The notes: a model not told the origin generated them from the sequence alone. Numbered from the stretch's first letter, positions 1 through 8,595 are shown. The stretch is 64,000 nt of DNA from Rubrobacter indicoceani (GCF_003568865.1 NZ_CP031116.1:105606-169605), one strand, 5' to 3'. Numbers and translations are program-made.

Positions 1-980
1 ACGCCGAGTACTCCGAGGCTACCGACGCTTCGGGCCGGAGCGTCGAGCGGATGCACGTAAAGCTCTCGGATTACTTTATCGAGTCCTACAACTCGGATTA
101 CCTGAAGGGTCTGGATACGGATTTCTACTACTCCCTGAACTCCGCCGTCGCTAAAAGGCTCTACCGCTTTATAGACAAAAAGCGGAACAACCGGTTCCAG
201 TGGGAGGTGGATCTCTTCTCCCTGAGAGATCGCATCCCCCTCAGCAGCAACTACAGGTACCCGTCGAAGATCAAGGAAAAGCTCGACCCGGCCCACGATG
301 AACTTATAGACAAGGGATTTCTCGAGAGCGTCAGCATAAACGTCATGCCCGACAAGTCCCGGATGGTCTGCTATCGCCTCTCCGAGGGTTTCTCCCAGAG
401 AAGGCCGGCCCTACAGTTCGAGCGAACCCCGGAGAACACGATCGCCCTCGAGAGGCTCAAGGTCGAGGGGGTCTGGGGACACGTCGCCGAGGAGCTCGTC
501 TCCCTCTACGGTGCCGACTGGTGCTCTTTCTGTGCCGAGAAGGTCTCCTTCAGAAAAGGTATCCGGGACCGGGGACCCTACCTCAAACGCGTCATAGAGG
601 GCCACCAGGACCGTGAACTCCAGCCCGATCCCGCATCCCGGAGCACAACCGACCCCCAGACCCCCATCCTTCTCGACCCCCCCGAACCGTCCTCTCCGAA
701 AGCGGACCCCGAAGCACAGAGAATATGGAACATAATACTCGAGTCTTTTCTGACCGAAGAGGGCTCCCGCTCCCACGGGGTCTGGTTTGAAGATACCGCC
801 GCCGTCTCCTACAGGGACAACACGCTAACCGTACTCGCCCCCAACGACGTTGCTCGTGACTACCTTATCGAGCGTTTCTCCCTGTCTCTCACCTCCGCCG
901 GTCAGTCCCTCATTGCCTCCGAATTTTCTATCCTTATACTTCCTTCCAGAATCCCTTTCGTCTTCACCTCTGGCTCCTGA
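1..980 (+). CDS. Plasmid replication initiator (RepA-like) with a DnaA-domain-like C-terminus, 5' end missing
   Basis: Probable initiator that binds the plasmid origin and starts replication. The ATG at 51 is not the true start: the frame is open to the window edge and codons from position 3 read AEYSEATDASGRSVER before it, so the gene begins outside. The N-terminal part (LSDYFIESYNSDYLKGLD and the following region rich in Tyr and basic residues) resembles winged-helix RepA-type initiators. After a Pro-rich linker, roughly residues 223-290 counted from position 51 read IWNIILESF, WF, then LTVLAPNDVARDYLIERF, the pattern of DnaA domain I (the helicase-loader contact region). The initiator family is recognised by pattern only; the combination suggests that one protein provides both origin binding and DnaB or DnaA contact. 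No AAA+ ATPase motifs are seen. Confidence 0.75.
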   Translation, partial: AEYSEATDASGRSVERMHVKLSDYFIESYNSDYLKGLDTDFYYSLNSAVAKRLYRFIDKKRNNRFQWEVDLFSLRDRIPLSSNYRYPSKIKEKLDPAHDELIDKGFLESVSINVMPDKSRMVCYRLSEGFSQRRPALQFERTPENTIALERLKVEGVWGHVAEELVSLYGADWCSFCAEKVSFRKGIRDRGPYLKRVIEGHQDRELQPDPASRSTTDPQTPILLDPPEPSSPKADPEAQRIWNIILESFLTEEGSRSHGVWFEDTAAVSYRDNTLTVLAPNDVARDYLIERFSLSLTSAGQSLIASEFSILILPSRIPFVFTSGS

Positions 981-997
981 TACCGCTATCACTCACC

Positions 998-1026
998 AAT
1001 ACTTTGGCTACTCTGCTTTAAGTATT
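998..1026. repeat. AT-rich inverted repeat downstream of rep
   Basis: AATACTT (998-1004) and AAGTATT (1020-1026) are perfect 7-bp inverted arms around a 15-bp loop, in a locally AT-rich patch 18 bp after the rep stop and followed by a T-rich run (TTGTTTTT, about 1030-1037). It may be a weak terminator for rep or part of an origin region. No iteron-like direct repeats were seen between 981 and 1176. Confidence 0.4.
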
Positions 1027-1176
1027 ATGTTGTTTTTACTGTGGAGAGGTCGGGATGGGGCGTTTGGGCCATTGTCTTTTGCGGGGGCTTTGCGAGGGAG
1101 CCGGTGTGGGTAAGAGGCTTAAGGTGCGGTTGTAGCCGGAGGTTCGCGGTGGTCTTTCGAGCGTAGAGGAGAGAAG

Positions 1177-2232
1177 TTGAAGGTAGCGGTGCTGGGGGCG
1201 ACGGGGAACGTCGGAACGAGCGTGTTGCGGGTGCTTTCGAGGGACTCGCGGGTGGAGTCCATTACGGGGGCGGCGAGGCGAAGGCCGGGGCTTGAGTTTC
1301 CGAAGACGGAGTGGGTTGTCGCGGACGCCGTTCGGGGTGATCTCGAGCCCGTCTTTCGAGGGGCGGACGCAGCGGTGGTGCTCTTGTGGCTTATACAGCC
1401 TTCGCGGGACCTCAACAAGCTCTGGACCGTTAACGTGGAGGGTACGATGCGAGCCGTCCGGGCCGCCGCCGACGCGGGGGTGAGGACCATCGCCTACGCT
1501 TCCTCGGTGGGGGCATACTCTCCGGGACCGAAGGAGAGCGCCGTTGACGAGTCGTGGCCCGTCGGCGGGGTAGAGGGTTCGTACTATGCCCGGCAGAAGG
1601 CCGAGGTGGAGAGGCGCCTCGACTACTTTGAGGCGCAGAACCCCGGGGTAAGGCTTCTCAGGATGCGCCCGGGCCTTGTGTTCAAGCGCGAGGCGTCTCA
1701 GGGGATACGGCGGCTCTTCGGCGGGCCGCTCTTTCCGGGGGGGCTTGCAGATGAGCGGCTTCTGAAGGTGATACCGGAGCTGGAGGGTTTAAGGTCTCAG
1801 GTCGTTCACTCCTACGACGTGGGGGAGGCGTTCCGGTTGGCGCTTTTCAACGAGGAGGCTCGCGGTGCGTTCAACCTCGCGACGGAGCCGCCGCTCGACG
1901 CCGGGGAACTCTCACGCATGCTCGGGGCGCGTCCGGTGCGGGTATCGAGAAGGCTGGCGCGGGCCGGGGTGGACATCACCTGGCGCCTCGGGCTACACCC
2001 GGTGCCGGCGGGCTGGTTGGACCTCTCGCTCGGTGTCCCGGTGATGTCCACCCGGAGGGCGAGGGACGTGCTCGGCTGGCGGCCGGAGCATTCGGCGGAG
2101 GAGACGGTCCGGGAGATCCTCGCCGGGCTCAGAGAGGGCGCCGACCTCGACACACCGCCGCTCTCGAAAGAGACCAGCGGGTTTATGAGGAAAAACGAAA
2201 TACTAAGCGGAATAGGAAAGAGGGAGCCATGA
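1177..2232 (+). CDS. NAD(P)-dependent epimerase/dehydratase family protein (extended SDR)
   Basis: Cytosolic Rossmann-fold oxidoreductase or epimerase on a nucleotide-sugar or related substrate; the exact reaction cannot be read. The TTG start follows GAGGAG. The N-terminus has the cofactor motif GATGNVG (residues 7-13), and the catalytic Tyr-x3-Lys appears as YYARQK near residue 140 after the Ser-rich strand YASSVGAYS. Length (351 aa) is usual for the family. The C-terminal 25 residues (KNEILSGIGK region) are polar and look like an extension. Its stop overlaps the next start by 4 nt (ATGA), so it is translationally coupled to the alcohol dehydrogenase, which suggests a shared substrate pathway. 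Confidence 0.85.
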   Translation: MKVAVLGATGNVGTSVLRVLSRDSRVESITGAARRRPGLEFPKTEWVVADAVRGDLEPVFRGADAAVVLLWLIQPSRDLNKLWTVNVEGTMRAVRAAADAGVRTIAYASSVGAYSPGPKESAVDESWPVGGVEGSYYARQKAEVERRLDYFEAQNPGVRLLRMRPGLVFKREASQGIRRLFGGPLFPGGLADERLLKVIPELEGLRSQVVHSYDVGEAFRLALFNEEARGAFNLATEPPLDAGELSRMLGARPVRVSRRLARAGVDITWRLGLHPVPAGWLDLSLGVPVMSTRRARDVLGWRPEHSAEETVREILAGLREGADLDTPPLSKETSGFMRKNEILSGIGKREP

Positions 2233-3416
2233 AAGCCGTAGTCTGGCACGGCAAGGAAGACGTTCGGGTGGACAACGTGCCCGATCCTGAAATACAGGAG
2301 CCGACGGACGCCGTTGTGAGGATCACCTCGACCGCCGTCTGCGGGTCGGACCTGCACCTCTACGCAAAGCTCTCGCCGCTTATGCGCAAGGGGGACATCA
2401 TCGGCCACGAGCCGATGGGGATAGTCGAGGAAGTCGGGCCGGAGGTGCACCACATAAAGCCCGGCGACCGGGTCGTGGTGCCGTTCAACGTCTCTTGCGG
2501 GCGCTGTTACTTCTGCGATACCGGGCTGCAGTCGCAGTGCGAGAACACCCGCGACCGGGGGGCGCTGGCCCGGAACTCGAACCTGCTCGGCAGGCGCGGC
2601 AAGGGGGCGTCGCTCTTCGGCTACACCCACGCCTACGGCGCCGTCCCCGGCGGGCAGGCCGAGTACCTGCGCGTACCGCAGGCCCACTACGGACCGATCA
2701 GGATCCCCGAAGAGGCCGCCGACCTCACCGACGAACGCTTCCTATACCTCTCGGACGTGCTGCCGACGGCGTGGCAGGCCGTCGAGTACGCAGACATCCC
2801 CGAGGGCGGGACGGTCGTTGTCTTCGGCCTCGGGCCTATAGGGCAGATGTGCGCCCGCATCGCGCTGCACCGGGGAGCGGGCCGAGTCTTCGGGGTGGAC
2901 CGGGTCGCGGAGAGGCTCTCGATGGCCTCGAAATGGGGCGTACAGACGGTAGACTTCTCGGTCGTCGACTCGGTGAAGGATATCATCCTCGACCTGACGG
3001 ACGGTCGCGGGGCCGACTGCGGGATAGACGCCGTCGGGATGGAGGCCTCGGGGTCCAGGGTTGGCTCCGTTCTTCAGGCGACAAAGCTGCAGCTCGACAA
3101 GGCGACCGCGCTCAGGGAGTGTGCGGCCTCCATCCGGCGCGGCGGGACGCTCTCGTTGAGCGGGGTGTACGTCGGCCCGATACAGGCCTTCCCGCTCGGG
3201 GACCTCTTTGACATGCAGCTCCAGATCCGGATGGGACAGGCAAACGTCCGGCGCTGGGTGGACGACATCCTGCCGCTTCTGACCGACACCGACGGAGACC
3301 CGCTCGGCACCGAGAGCCTCAAGACCCACACCCTGCCCCTCACCGACGCGCCGCACGCCTACGAGATCTTCCAGAAAAAGCAGGACGGGGCGATAAAGTG
3401 CGTCCTCAAGCCGTGA
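2229..3416 (+). CDS. Zinc-dependent alcohol dehydrogenase, formaldehyde-dehydrogenase-like
   Basis: Medium-chain dehydrogenase/reductase that oxidises an alcohol or hydroxymethyl adduct with NAD(P). It shows the catalytic zinc residues VCGSDLHLY (Cys near 38) and GHEPMG (His), the structural zinc lobe CGRCYFCDTGLQSQC, and the nucleotide-binding VFGLGPIGQM near residue 199. Length 395 aa and the insertion after the structural zinc lobe (RDRGALARNSNLLG region) fit the glutathione-independent formaldehyde dehydrogenase-like branch. The ATG overlaps the stop of the upstream epimerase (ATGA), so both come from one transcript. Substrate is not determined. Confidence 0.88.
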   Translation: MKAVVWHGKEDVRVDNVPDPEIQEPTDAVVRITSTAVCGSDLHLYAKLSPLMRKGDIIGHEPMGIVEEVGPEVHHIKPGDRVVVPFNVSCGRCYFCDTGLQSQCENTRDRGALARNSNLLGRRGKGASLFGYTHAYGAVPGGQAEYLRVPQAHYGPIRIPEEAADLTDERFLYLSDVLPTAWQAVEYADIPEGGTVVVFGLGPIGQMCARIALHRGAGRVFGVDRVAERLSMASKWGVQTVDFSVVDSVKDIILDLTDGRGADCGIDAVGMEASGSRVGSVLQATKLQLDKATALRECAASIRRGGTLSLSGVYVGPIQAFPLGDLFDMQLQIRMGQANVRRWVDDILPLLTDTDGDPLGTESLKTHTLPLTDAPHAYEIFQKKQDGAIKCVLKP

Positions 3417-3519
3417 TGGTGAACACCGCAGGCCGGCAGGGGCTCTATATGCTCTACACAACTCACGAAGTCCATCCACGATAGTCCGGCAGAACCGCCG
3501 GAAGAACGGAGGTAGAAAC

Positions 3520-3930
3520 ATGAGCTACGCAAAAGAGATGCTCGAGAACTCACCGGGAAAGGTGCCGGTGGACGGGGAGCTCGTGGCGGCGTGCATCGAG
3601 GCGTGCATGGAGTGTTCTCAGGCGTGCGTAGCCTGCGCCGACGCGTGCGTCGGGGAGCGGGACCAGGCCGAGATGGTCGCCTGCATCCGGCTCGACCTCG
3701 CCTGCTCGGACATCTGCACCGCCACGGAGAGGATCATGTCGAGGGAGCTCGCCGGGGACCCGGGTATGGGGCCGGTGGTCCTCGAAGCCTGCATAAAGGC
3801 CTGCGGTCTCTGCCGGGCGGAGTGTGAAAAGCACGCCGAGGCCATGCAGCACTGCAAAATCTGCGCCGAAGCCTGTCAGCGCTGTGAGGATGCCTGCCAG
3901 AAGCTGCTGGACGCCCTTCAGGGCGGGTGA
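3520..3930 (+). CDS. Cys-rich four-helix-bundle copper-binding protein (Csp/DUF326-like)
   Basis: Small cytosolic protein that probably stores or buffers Cu(I). In 136 residues there are many cysteines spaced for helical packing: CIEACMECSQACVACADAC, then CIRLDLACSDIC, CIKACGLCRAEC and CKICAEACQRCEDAC, plus His in CEKHAEAMQHC. This spacing is that of the DUF326/Csp family, where four helices point Cys side chains into the core. No signal peptide is visible, so it would be the cytosolic (Csp3-like) form. RBS GGAGG precedes the ATG at 3520. It follows the dehydrogenase operon by 103 bp and converges on the PGPGW gene. Metal identity is inferred from the family. Confidence 0.85.
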   Translation: MSYAKEMLENSPGKVPVDGELVAACIEACMECSQACVACADACVGERDQAEMVACIRLDLACSDICTATERIMSRELAGDPGMGPVVLEACIKACGLCRAECEKHAEAMQHCKICAEACQRCEDACQKLLDALQGG

Positions 3931-4335
3931 TCAACCCGTAAAAAAACGCAGGACCAGAGCAAGGAAGAGCCCCCCGAGGGCGATAAGACCAACCGCAACG
4001 GCGGTTCTCTGCCCCCGGGGGGCCCTTCCCCAGAAGCGACCGAACGCCCGAAGCACGACGCGAAGGCCAACCTCCGACCGATCCATGAGCCGGGCGGCGG
4101 GGTAGAGTTCCCCGGCGATAAGCCAGAGGCAGAGAAAGAAGGTGAGCATACCCGGTCCCGGCGCCCAGCCGAGCGAGAGGCTGACGAGCGCTATAACAGC
4201 CCCGAGAACGACGTTCAGGGGGCTGCGCCAGCGCGAACCGTCCTCCCGCTGCCTTCTTTGATACCTCTCCGAGAATCGCAGGCCCGGATCGCTGGCCCGA
4301 AACAGGCGCCAGCTCTTTTTTACCCGTACTATCAT
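3931..4335 (-). CDS. PGPGW-type small membrane protein
   Basis: 134-residue protein with two or three hydrophobic segments: about residues 42-74 (VVLGAVIALVSLSLGW then GPGMLTFFLCLWLIAGE) and 113-133 (TAVAVGLIALGGLFLALVL). The motif GWAPGPGMLTFFLCLW resembles the PGPGW transmembrane family of unknown function. The N-terminus is basic. The start lies only 4 bp from the target-site duplication of the adjacent insertion sequence, so its native promoter has probably been separated or replaced by IS DNA; only a weak AGAGAAAC precedes the ATG. It ends 1 bp after the Csp-like gene on the other strand. Confidence 0.65.
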   Translation of the reverse strand: MIVRVKKSWRLFRASDPGLRFSERYQRRQREDGSRWRSPLNVVLGAVIALVSLSLGWAPGPGMLTFFLCLWLIAGELYPAARLMDRSEVGLRVVLRAFGRFWGRAPRGQRTAVAVGLIALGGLFLALVLRFFTG

Positions 4336-4339
4336 GTTT

Positions 4340-4347
4340 CTCTGTCA
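4340..4347. repeat. Target-site duplication, left copy (CTCTGTCA)
   Basis: CTCTGTCA is found immediately outside the left inverted repeat and identically outside the right inverted repeat at 6312-6319. An 8-bp direct repeat exactly abutting both ends is the footprint of transposition. Confidence 0.85.
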
Positions 4348-4384
4348 GAGACCTCGCCATAGTCGCGCTACACATATCTGTACC
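4348..4384 (+). repeat. IS terminal inverted repeat, left
   Basis: 37 bp beginning GAGACCTCGCCATAG and ending ACACATATCTGTACC. It pairs with 6275-6311 with 5 mismatches (positions 3, 16, 17, 18 and 32 counted from the outside). Confidence 0.9.
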
Positions 4385-4403
4385 GTCCACGGCGGGTTCT
4401 CCG

Positions 4404-6121
4404 CTACATGGCTTCCGTGTGGGCGAAAAGCACCTGCTGTAGAGACTGAGGTTTCCGGGGCCTGCGGGGCGCGTAATCCTTTTGCCTCACGGCCTTCAGC
4501 CATCCGCCCTCGCCGAGGGCGACGAGTTCGAACAGTCTCGGCTGCACCGGGGACCGCCGGTGGATGGTTTCGAAAAGGCGGGGCTTTCTTACCTTTCGCA
4601 ATTCGTCCGTCCGTGCGGAGTATTCGACCTCGTAGCGGGCAAGGGTGTCCCCGGCGTACTCAACGGCGAGGCTCTCGGCTCCCAACCACAGGGCTACCTC
4701 GCGCCTGGCGAGTCCTTCCTCACCGTAAACCTTCCAGTGTTTCAGCCTGGCGTAGCCCGAGGCGGCTTGTGGCGGACGCCGGTGAGGAAGCCCAGCACTT
4801 CGGCGGGGCTGCGGCGTAGGTCTTTCCTCTCCCGGTGCGCCCAGTGTTTCTGTACGTTGTACTCTTCGACCCATCCGTCGTGCGCGGCGACGATCTCCTC
4901 CCAGCTTTGGGCCTTCGCGAAGTGAAAATCCGCCATTCGGCGCTGAATGTTGAATGTAGTTTCGATGAAATTTTGCCACGGCCTCCGGCGTTCGATCTCC
5001 TCCTTGGTTATGCCGAGGGAACGGTAGACGGCCTTCGCCTGGCTGGAGCGGAAGACGGCACCCCCGTCGCTGACCAGAACCTCCGGCGAGCCGTACCTCT
5101 CGACGGCGGTGTAGAGAACAGAGAGATAGGCGGTCGCGTCCTGGACGGTGGTGATCGCGCTCGCCAGTATCGCTCTCGAATGGTTCTCGAGGATGCTGAT
5201 CGCGTAGACCTTGTCCGCTCCGGCGGGAAGCTCCTCCGGCGGGAGATGGTGGTCTATGTAGCGGACGTCCACGCTCCAGATCTCATGTCTGCGCGAGGAC
5301 TGGAAGGGCATCTCCTTCTTCTCCTTGGATCCTCTTTTCGGCTTCTTGAGTCCGTAGAGCTGGCGGTTTAAGGCGAGGATGCGTCCGCAGGTGCGGGGGC
5401 TCAGGCGGATGCCCAATCGCTCCAGCGCCGCCGAGACGCGGAACTCCCCGAGCTCGGGGTTCTCCTGAAGCTTCCTCACCTCGTTCATCGCCCTCAGGTC
5501 CACTTTGCGCACCCCGCCGCGCGGCTTGTCCTCGAGGCCGTACACGCCCTCGGCGATCCACTTCTTCAGGGTCCTGTAGACCGTGGAGCGGTAAGTTCCG
5601 AGGTAGCCGGCGATGCTTTTGACGTTCCAGCCCTCCGAGTGGAGCGTCACTATGGCCCGACGGCGATCAGCGGCGCCTTCGATCTCGTGGTAGGTCTCGA
5701 AGCGGCGGAACATCCTTATGGAGGCGGGGTTCTCCCGGAGGACGCGCTCCACCGTCCTGCCGTGGGGCCTCCTTCCGAAGCGGACGTGGCAGATGGTGGC
5801 TATCTCGTTGTTGCGCATCGGCGGGTGCTCGCTCCCCAGGTCGAGGATGAACCTGCGGATCTCCGGATCGAGCGAGGCTCCGGCGCGGGGCTCGACCCGC
5901 TCGGGGTCGAACAGGCTCCGCATCCCGTCCTTCTCGAATCCGGCGATCCTGCGGCGGAGCGTGCTCTCCGGAGTCCCGGTCTGGCGAGACCTCTCGGCGA
6001 TCGAGCTTCCAAATACCACCGGAGGGCGGATGCGCTCGTAGGCGACCTGCTCGGGGAACTTCAACAGCAGCTCGAGCTGTCCCCAATCCTCGGTGGGTTC
6101 GACCTTGGCGCCTCTGGCCAT
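4404..6121 (-). pseudogene. IS transposase, frameshifted near its C-terminus
   Basis: DDE-type transposase for the surrounding element. The start is the ATG at 6121 (MARGAKVEPTEDWGQ), preceded by GAGAGGAG; an in-frame upstream ATG at 6238 lacks this. N-terminal helix-turn-helix regions include RRRIAGFEKDGMRSLFDPE and a second HTH around KSIAGYLGTYRSTVYRTLKK. The catalytic core shows WSVDVRYID, LVSDGGAVF and ENFIETTFN-like NFIETTFN (D, D, E). The main frame stops at 4742 after GVRHKPPRATPG. The expected C-terminal part (GYARLKHWKVYGEEGLARR, then VEYAGDTLARYEVEY and KPRLFE) continues in another frame down to 4404. The change of frame lies around 4745-4790 with no slippery heptamer, so it is more likely a lesion than programmed frameshifting. 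Activity is doubtful. Confidence 0.8.
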
Positions 6122-6274
6122 GCGCCACTCCTCTCCAGCGACACCCGGCCTTCCTCTCCCGCCTGTTCCCCAAGCAGACGTCGCATCGTTTCCCCTATGC
6201 GGCTTTTCAGCGTTCCTCACTTCCAGGCCGCACAGCATGCCACGCTACGGGATGGAAGTAAATCCTCCGGAGGA

Positions 6275-6311
6275 GGTACGGATATGTGTAGCGTTGCTAT
6301 GGCGAGGTTTC
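6275..6311 (-). repeat. IS terminal inverted repeat, right
   Basis: On the minus strand begins GAAACCTCGCCATAG and ends ACACATATCCGTACC; 32 of 37 positions match the left end. Confidence 0.9.
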
Positions 6312-6319
6312 CTCTGTCA
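6312..6319. repeat. Target-site duplication, right copy (CTCTGTCA)
   Basis: Identical to 4340-4347 and directly adjacent to the right inverted repeat. Confidence 0.85.
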
Positions 6320-6363
6320 CCCTCTGAAGACCTGCCTCACGCCGACCGCAGCCCGGCCGATTC

Positions 6364-7344
6364 TCAGAGACGGGGCGCCGGGAGCGGTCTGGGAGAGGCA
6401 CCGAGAAGCTTCGAGAAAGATCCCAGGGATCGGAGGACCTCTTGTGCCTCGAGACCCCGCGTTATAAAGACGAGGCGTGAGGTGCGGTCTTTTTCCGGCC
6501 ACCCGTCGAGGTGTCGGGGCGGGTGGATTGTGTGCTGCACCCCGTTCAGTATCACCGGCCCGGCTTCTCCGACGTCGAGCATTCCCTTGACCCGCAATAC
6601 CTCTTCGCCGCGGGCGTTCAGCAGCATGCTCAGCCACACCCCGAACGCGGCCCAGTCCACCGGCCCGTCGAAGGTCAGCGAGACGGAGTCCGTCGCGGAG
6701 GTCTCCCCGCCGTGGGCCACTCCGGCGGGCGGAGCGGGGTTTCGTGTTCCTACGCCGGGGGCGCTCAAGAGGTCGGGGGCGTCGGGGTCGGCAAACCCGG
6801 CGGTGGGGTTGATAGCGCGAAGCCTCAGGACAAGAGCCTCTACGTCGTTTTTCGCCGCGAGATCCTGCTTGGTTACGACCAGGCGGTCGGCGGCGGTTAT
6901 CTGCCCGGTGGACTCGGGGTTGGCGTCGAGGTGCAGGTGCCCGTTCACGGCGTCTACCGTAGTCACGACGGCGTCTATCCCGAAGTGATGGCACAGTACG
7001 GGATGCTCGAAGACGGTGAAGAGTATCGGGGCCGGGTCCGCAAGCCCGGTGGTCTCCACGACCACGCGACCGAGGCGCGGTATCTGACCTCTGCTCTCCA
7101 GCGCGAGCAGCTCCAGAAGGCTCTCCACGAGGTCTTCGCGCCGCGAACAGCAGACACACCCGCTCCCCAGCAGTACCGTTCTCTCGTTTACCCGGCGAAG
7201 GAGGTGGTGATCCAGGCCAACCTCCCCGAACTCGTTGACAAGGACCGCGACGTCCTGCGTATCGGCTTCGGACAGCAGCCGCGAGAGCAGCGTCGTCTTG
7301 CCGCTCCCGAGAAAACCGGTGACTATGGTTACGGGCCGCTTCAC
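6364..7344 (-). CDS. CobW/COG0523 family GTPase (metallochaperone-like)
   Basis: G3E-type GTPase thought to deliver a metal, often zinc, to client enzymes. The GTG at 7344 is the start (KRPVTIVTGFLGSGKTTLL follows), because the upstream frame encodes a different protein. Motifs: Walker A GFLGSGKTT (about residues 9-17), the metal-binding GCVCC typical of the family near residue 65, VVVETTGLADP, and the guanine motif VTKQD. The C-terminal CobW_C-like domain (SVSLTFDGPVDWAAFGVWL, then the segment NGVQHTIHPP) completes a 326-aa protein of ordinary length. Its start overlaps the stop of the small CxxC protein (GTGA), so they are coupled. Which metal it serves cannot be read. The IS begins 44 bp downstream of its stop. 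Confidence 0.85.
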   Translation of the reverse strand: MKRPVTIVTGFLGSGKTTLLSRLLSEADTQDVAVLVNEFGEVGLDHHLLRRVNERTVLLGSGCVCCSRREDLVESLLELLALESRGQIPRLGRVVVETTGLADPAPILFTVFEHPVLCHHFGIDAVVTTVDAVNGHLHLDANPESTGQITAADRLVVTKQDLAAKNDVEALVLRLRAINPTAGFADPDAPDLLSAPGVGTRNPAPPAGVAHGGETSATDSVSLTFDGPVDWAAFGVWLSMLLNARGEEVLRVKGMLDVGEAGPVILNGVQHTIHPPRHLDGWPEKDRTSRLVFITRGLEAQEVLRSLGSFSKLLGASPRPLPAPRL

Positions 7345-7679
7345 CGGCCCCCGCCGAGCCGTTCGAGAAACGCCGGGTCGAGCGGGTCCGGCGCGCGCCC
7401 GAGCAGCTTCTCCGCAGCGACCCACACCCCACCGAGGTCGCCCACTATCTCCGAGCGGCCTTTGCCGTCCCTGAGGATGTACCGGGCCCCGCTCCACTCG
7501 TCGAGCCGGAGACCGTAATGCCCGAGCACGGCGCTTACGACCCGCGCCCGCGCTATGCGCCCGCGCCGGCGGAGCGTCTGGTACTCGCCCTCGGAGATGC
7601 GCCCTTCGCGCACGGCGTCCTCGTGCTTGCGGTCGGTCCAGTGGGGGCCTGCGACGAACTCGCCGCAGAGTACGCACAC
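7341..7679 (-). CDS. Small CxxC protein, coupled to the CobW GTPase
   Basis: 112-residue protein starting at GTG 7679. The N-terminus reads MCVLCGEF with HWTDR following (Cys2, Cys5 and His13), which could be a metal site. The middle is basic and helical (RGRIARARVVSAVLGHYGL) and the end is GGGR. I recall similar short MCxLCG..HWTD proteins next to CobW genes in other bacteria, function unknown. It sits between the deacetylase and the GTPase and overlaps the latter by 4 nt, so a link to metal delivery is the natural inference: a client, a regulator or a metal-binding partner. Confidence 0.7.
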   Translation of the reverse strand: MCVLCGEFVAGPHWTDRKHEDAVREGRISEGEYQTLRRRGRIARARVVSAVLGHYGLRLDEWSGARYILRDGKGRSEIVGDLGGVWVAAEKLLGRAPDPLDPAFLERLGGGR

Positions 7680-7698
7680 GGTCCCCGCCCCCGGCTTA

Positions 7699-8595
7699 CT
7701 AGATCGGCCGCTCGGGCTGATCCATCGGGAAGCGACTTCGGAAATCGTCGGCTATCTCCTCCATCGTCACCCACCGGACGCCGTCGTGCCCGTTTATGTA
7801 CTCGATGAGGCGCTCGTGCATCAGGAGCACCTGCGGCCGGCCGCTCACGTCGGGGTGGATGGTGAGGGGGAAGACGGCGTAGTCCTGCTCGCGGTAGACC
7901 CAGTCGAACTGATCTCGCCAGAGCTGCTCTATATCCCGCGGGCTTACGAAGCCGTGCGTCGCCGGGGAGGTCTTTATGAACATCATCGGCGGCAGGTCGT
8001 CCACGTACCAGTTGCCCGCAATCTTCACGAGGTCTATCTCCTCGCCGCGAACAAGCGGCTTCATCCACTCCGAGGCGGGCTTGCCGTAGTCTATCTTTGT
8101 CCAGGTGTCCCCGACGCGGGCGTAGTACGGCACGAAGTCGCGGTGCTGAAGGGAGTGGTCGTACTTGTAGCCGTACTTTATCAGGAGGTCGTTCGAGACG
8201 GCGGAAGCCTCCCACCAGGGCGCGACGTTCCCGACCGGCTTCCGGCCCGAGACGTCCTCTATAAGCTCGATGGCCTTTACAAGGACCTCTTCTTCCTGCT
8301 CGGGGGTCATGGCGACCGGGTTCTCGTGCGAGTAACCATGCGAGCCTATCTCGTGGCCGCCCGCAACGACCATCTCCGTCTCCTTCGGGAAGGTCTCGAT
8401 GGAGTGGCCGGGGATAAACCAGGTGGTCTTCATATCGTACTTCTCGAAGAGCTTCAATAATCTCGGCGTGCCGACCTCACCGGCGAACATGCCGCGCGAG
8501 ATGTCGTCGGGCGAGTCCTCGCCGCCGTAGGAACCGAGCCAGCCTGCCACCGCGTCGATATCCACCCCGTAGGAGCAGAGGATCTCCTTTGCCAT
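7699..8595 (-). CDS. Polysaccharide deacetylase family protein (PuuE/HpPgdA-like)
   Basis: Metal-dependent NodB-fold hydrolase. The start is the ATG at 8595 ([10 protein letters not shown]), preceded by AAGGAGAGG; a longer frame to 8616 lacks a site. Motifs: YGVDIDAV at the N-terminus carries the metal Asp, [15 protein letters not shown] holds the H-x3-H pair, [13 protein letters not shown] follows, and [13 protein letters not shown] gives the C-terminal catalytic His. This arrangement matches the intracellular branch that includes cyclic-imide or allantoin-type hydrolases and the Helicobacter PgdA protein rather than exported chitin deacetylases, and no signal peptide is present. First gene of an operon with the CxxC protein and the CobW GTPase: a metalloenzyme next to a metallochaperone. 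Substrate unknown. Confidence 0.85.
   Translation of the reverse strand: MAKEILCSYGVDIDAVAGWLGSYGGEDSPDDISRGMFAGEVGTPRLLKLFEKYDMKTTWFIPGHSIETFPKETEMVVAGGHEIGSHGYSHENPVAMTPEQEEEVLVKAIELIEDVSGRKPVGNVAPWWEASAVSNDLLIKYGYKYDHSLQHRDFVPYYARVGDTWTKIDYGKPASEWMKPLVRGEEIDLVKIAGNWYVDDLPPMMFIKTSPATHGFVSPRDIEQLWRDQFDWVYREQDYAVFPLTIHPDVSGRPQVLLMHERLIEYINGHDGVRWVTMEEIADDFRSRFPMDQPERPI

Larger units (their letters stand above)
4348..6311 (-). mobile_element. Complete insertion sequence (DDE transposase, 37-bp inverted ends, 8-bp target duplication)
   Basis: 1964-bp element. Its termini, read inward, are GAGACCTCGCCATAG... (from 4348) and GAAACCTCGCCATAG... (from 6311 on the minus strand); over 37 bp they match at 32 positions. 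The flanking 8-bp direct repeat CTCTGTCA shows a single insertion event with little later change. It carries one transposase on the minus strand. The HTH plus DDE core resembles IS481-like transposases, but the family is a pattern judgement. The element separates the PGPGW gene from the cobW operon and lies in no recognisable gene. Confidence 0.9.

Noticed and set aside
850..1113. 87-aa ORF overlapping the end of rep
   Set aside because: Ser/Pro/Leu-rich out-of-frame translation of rep plus the AT-rich tail; no start signal.
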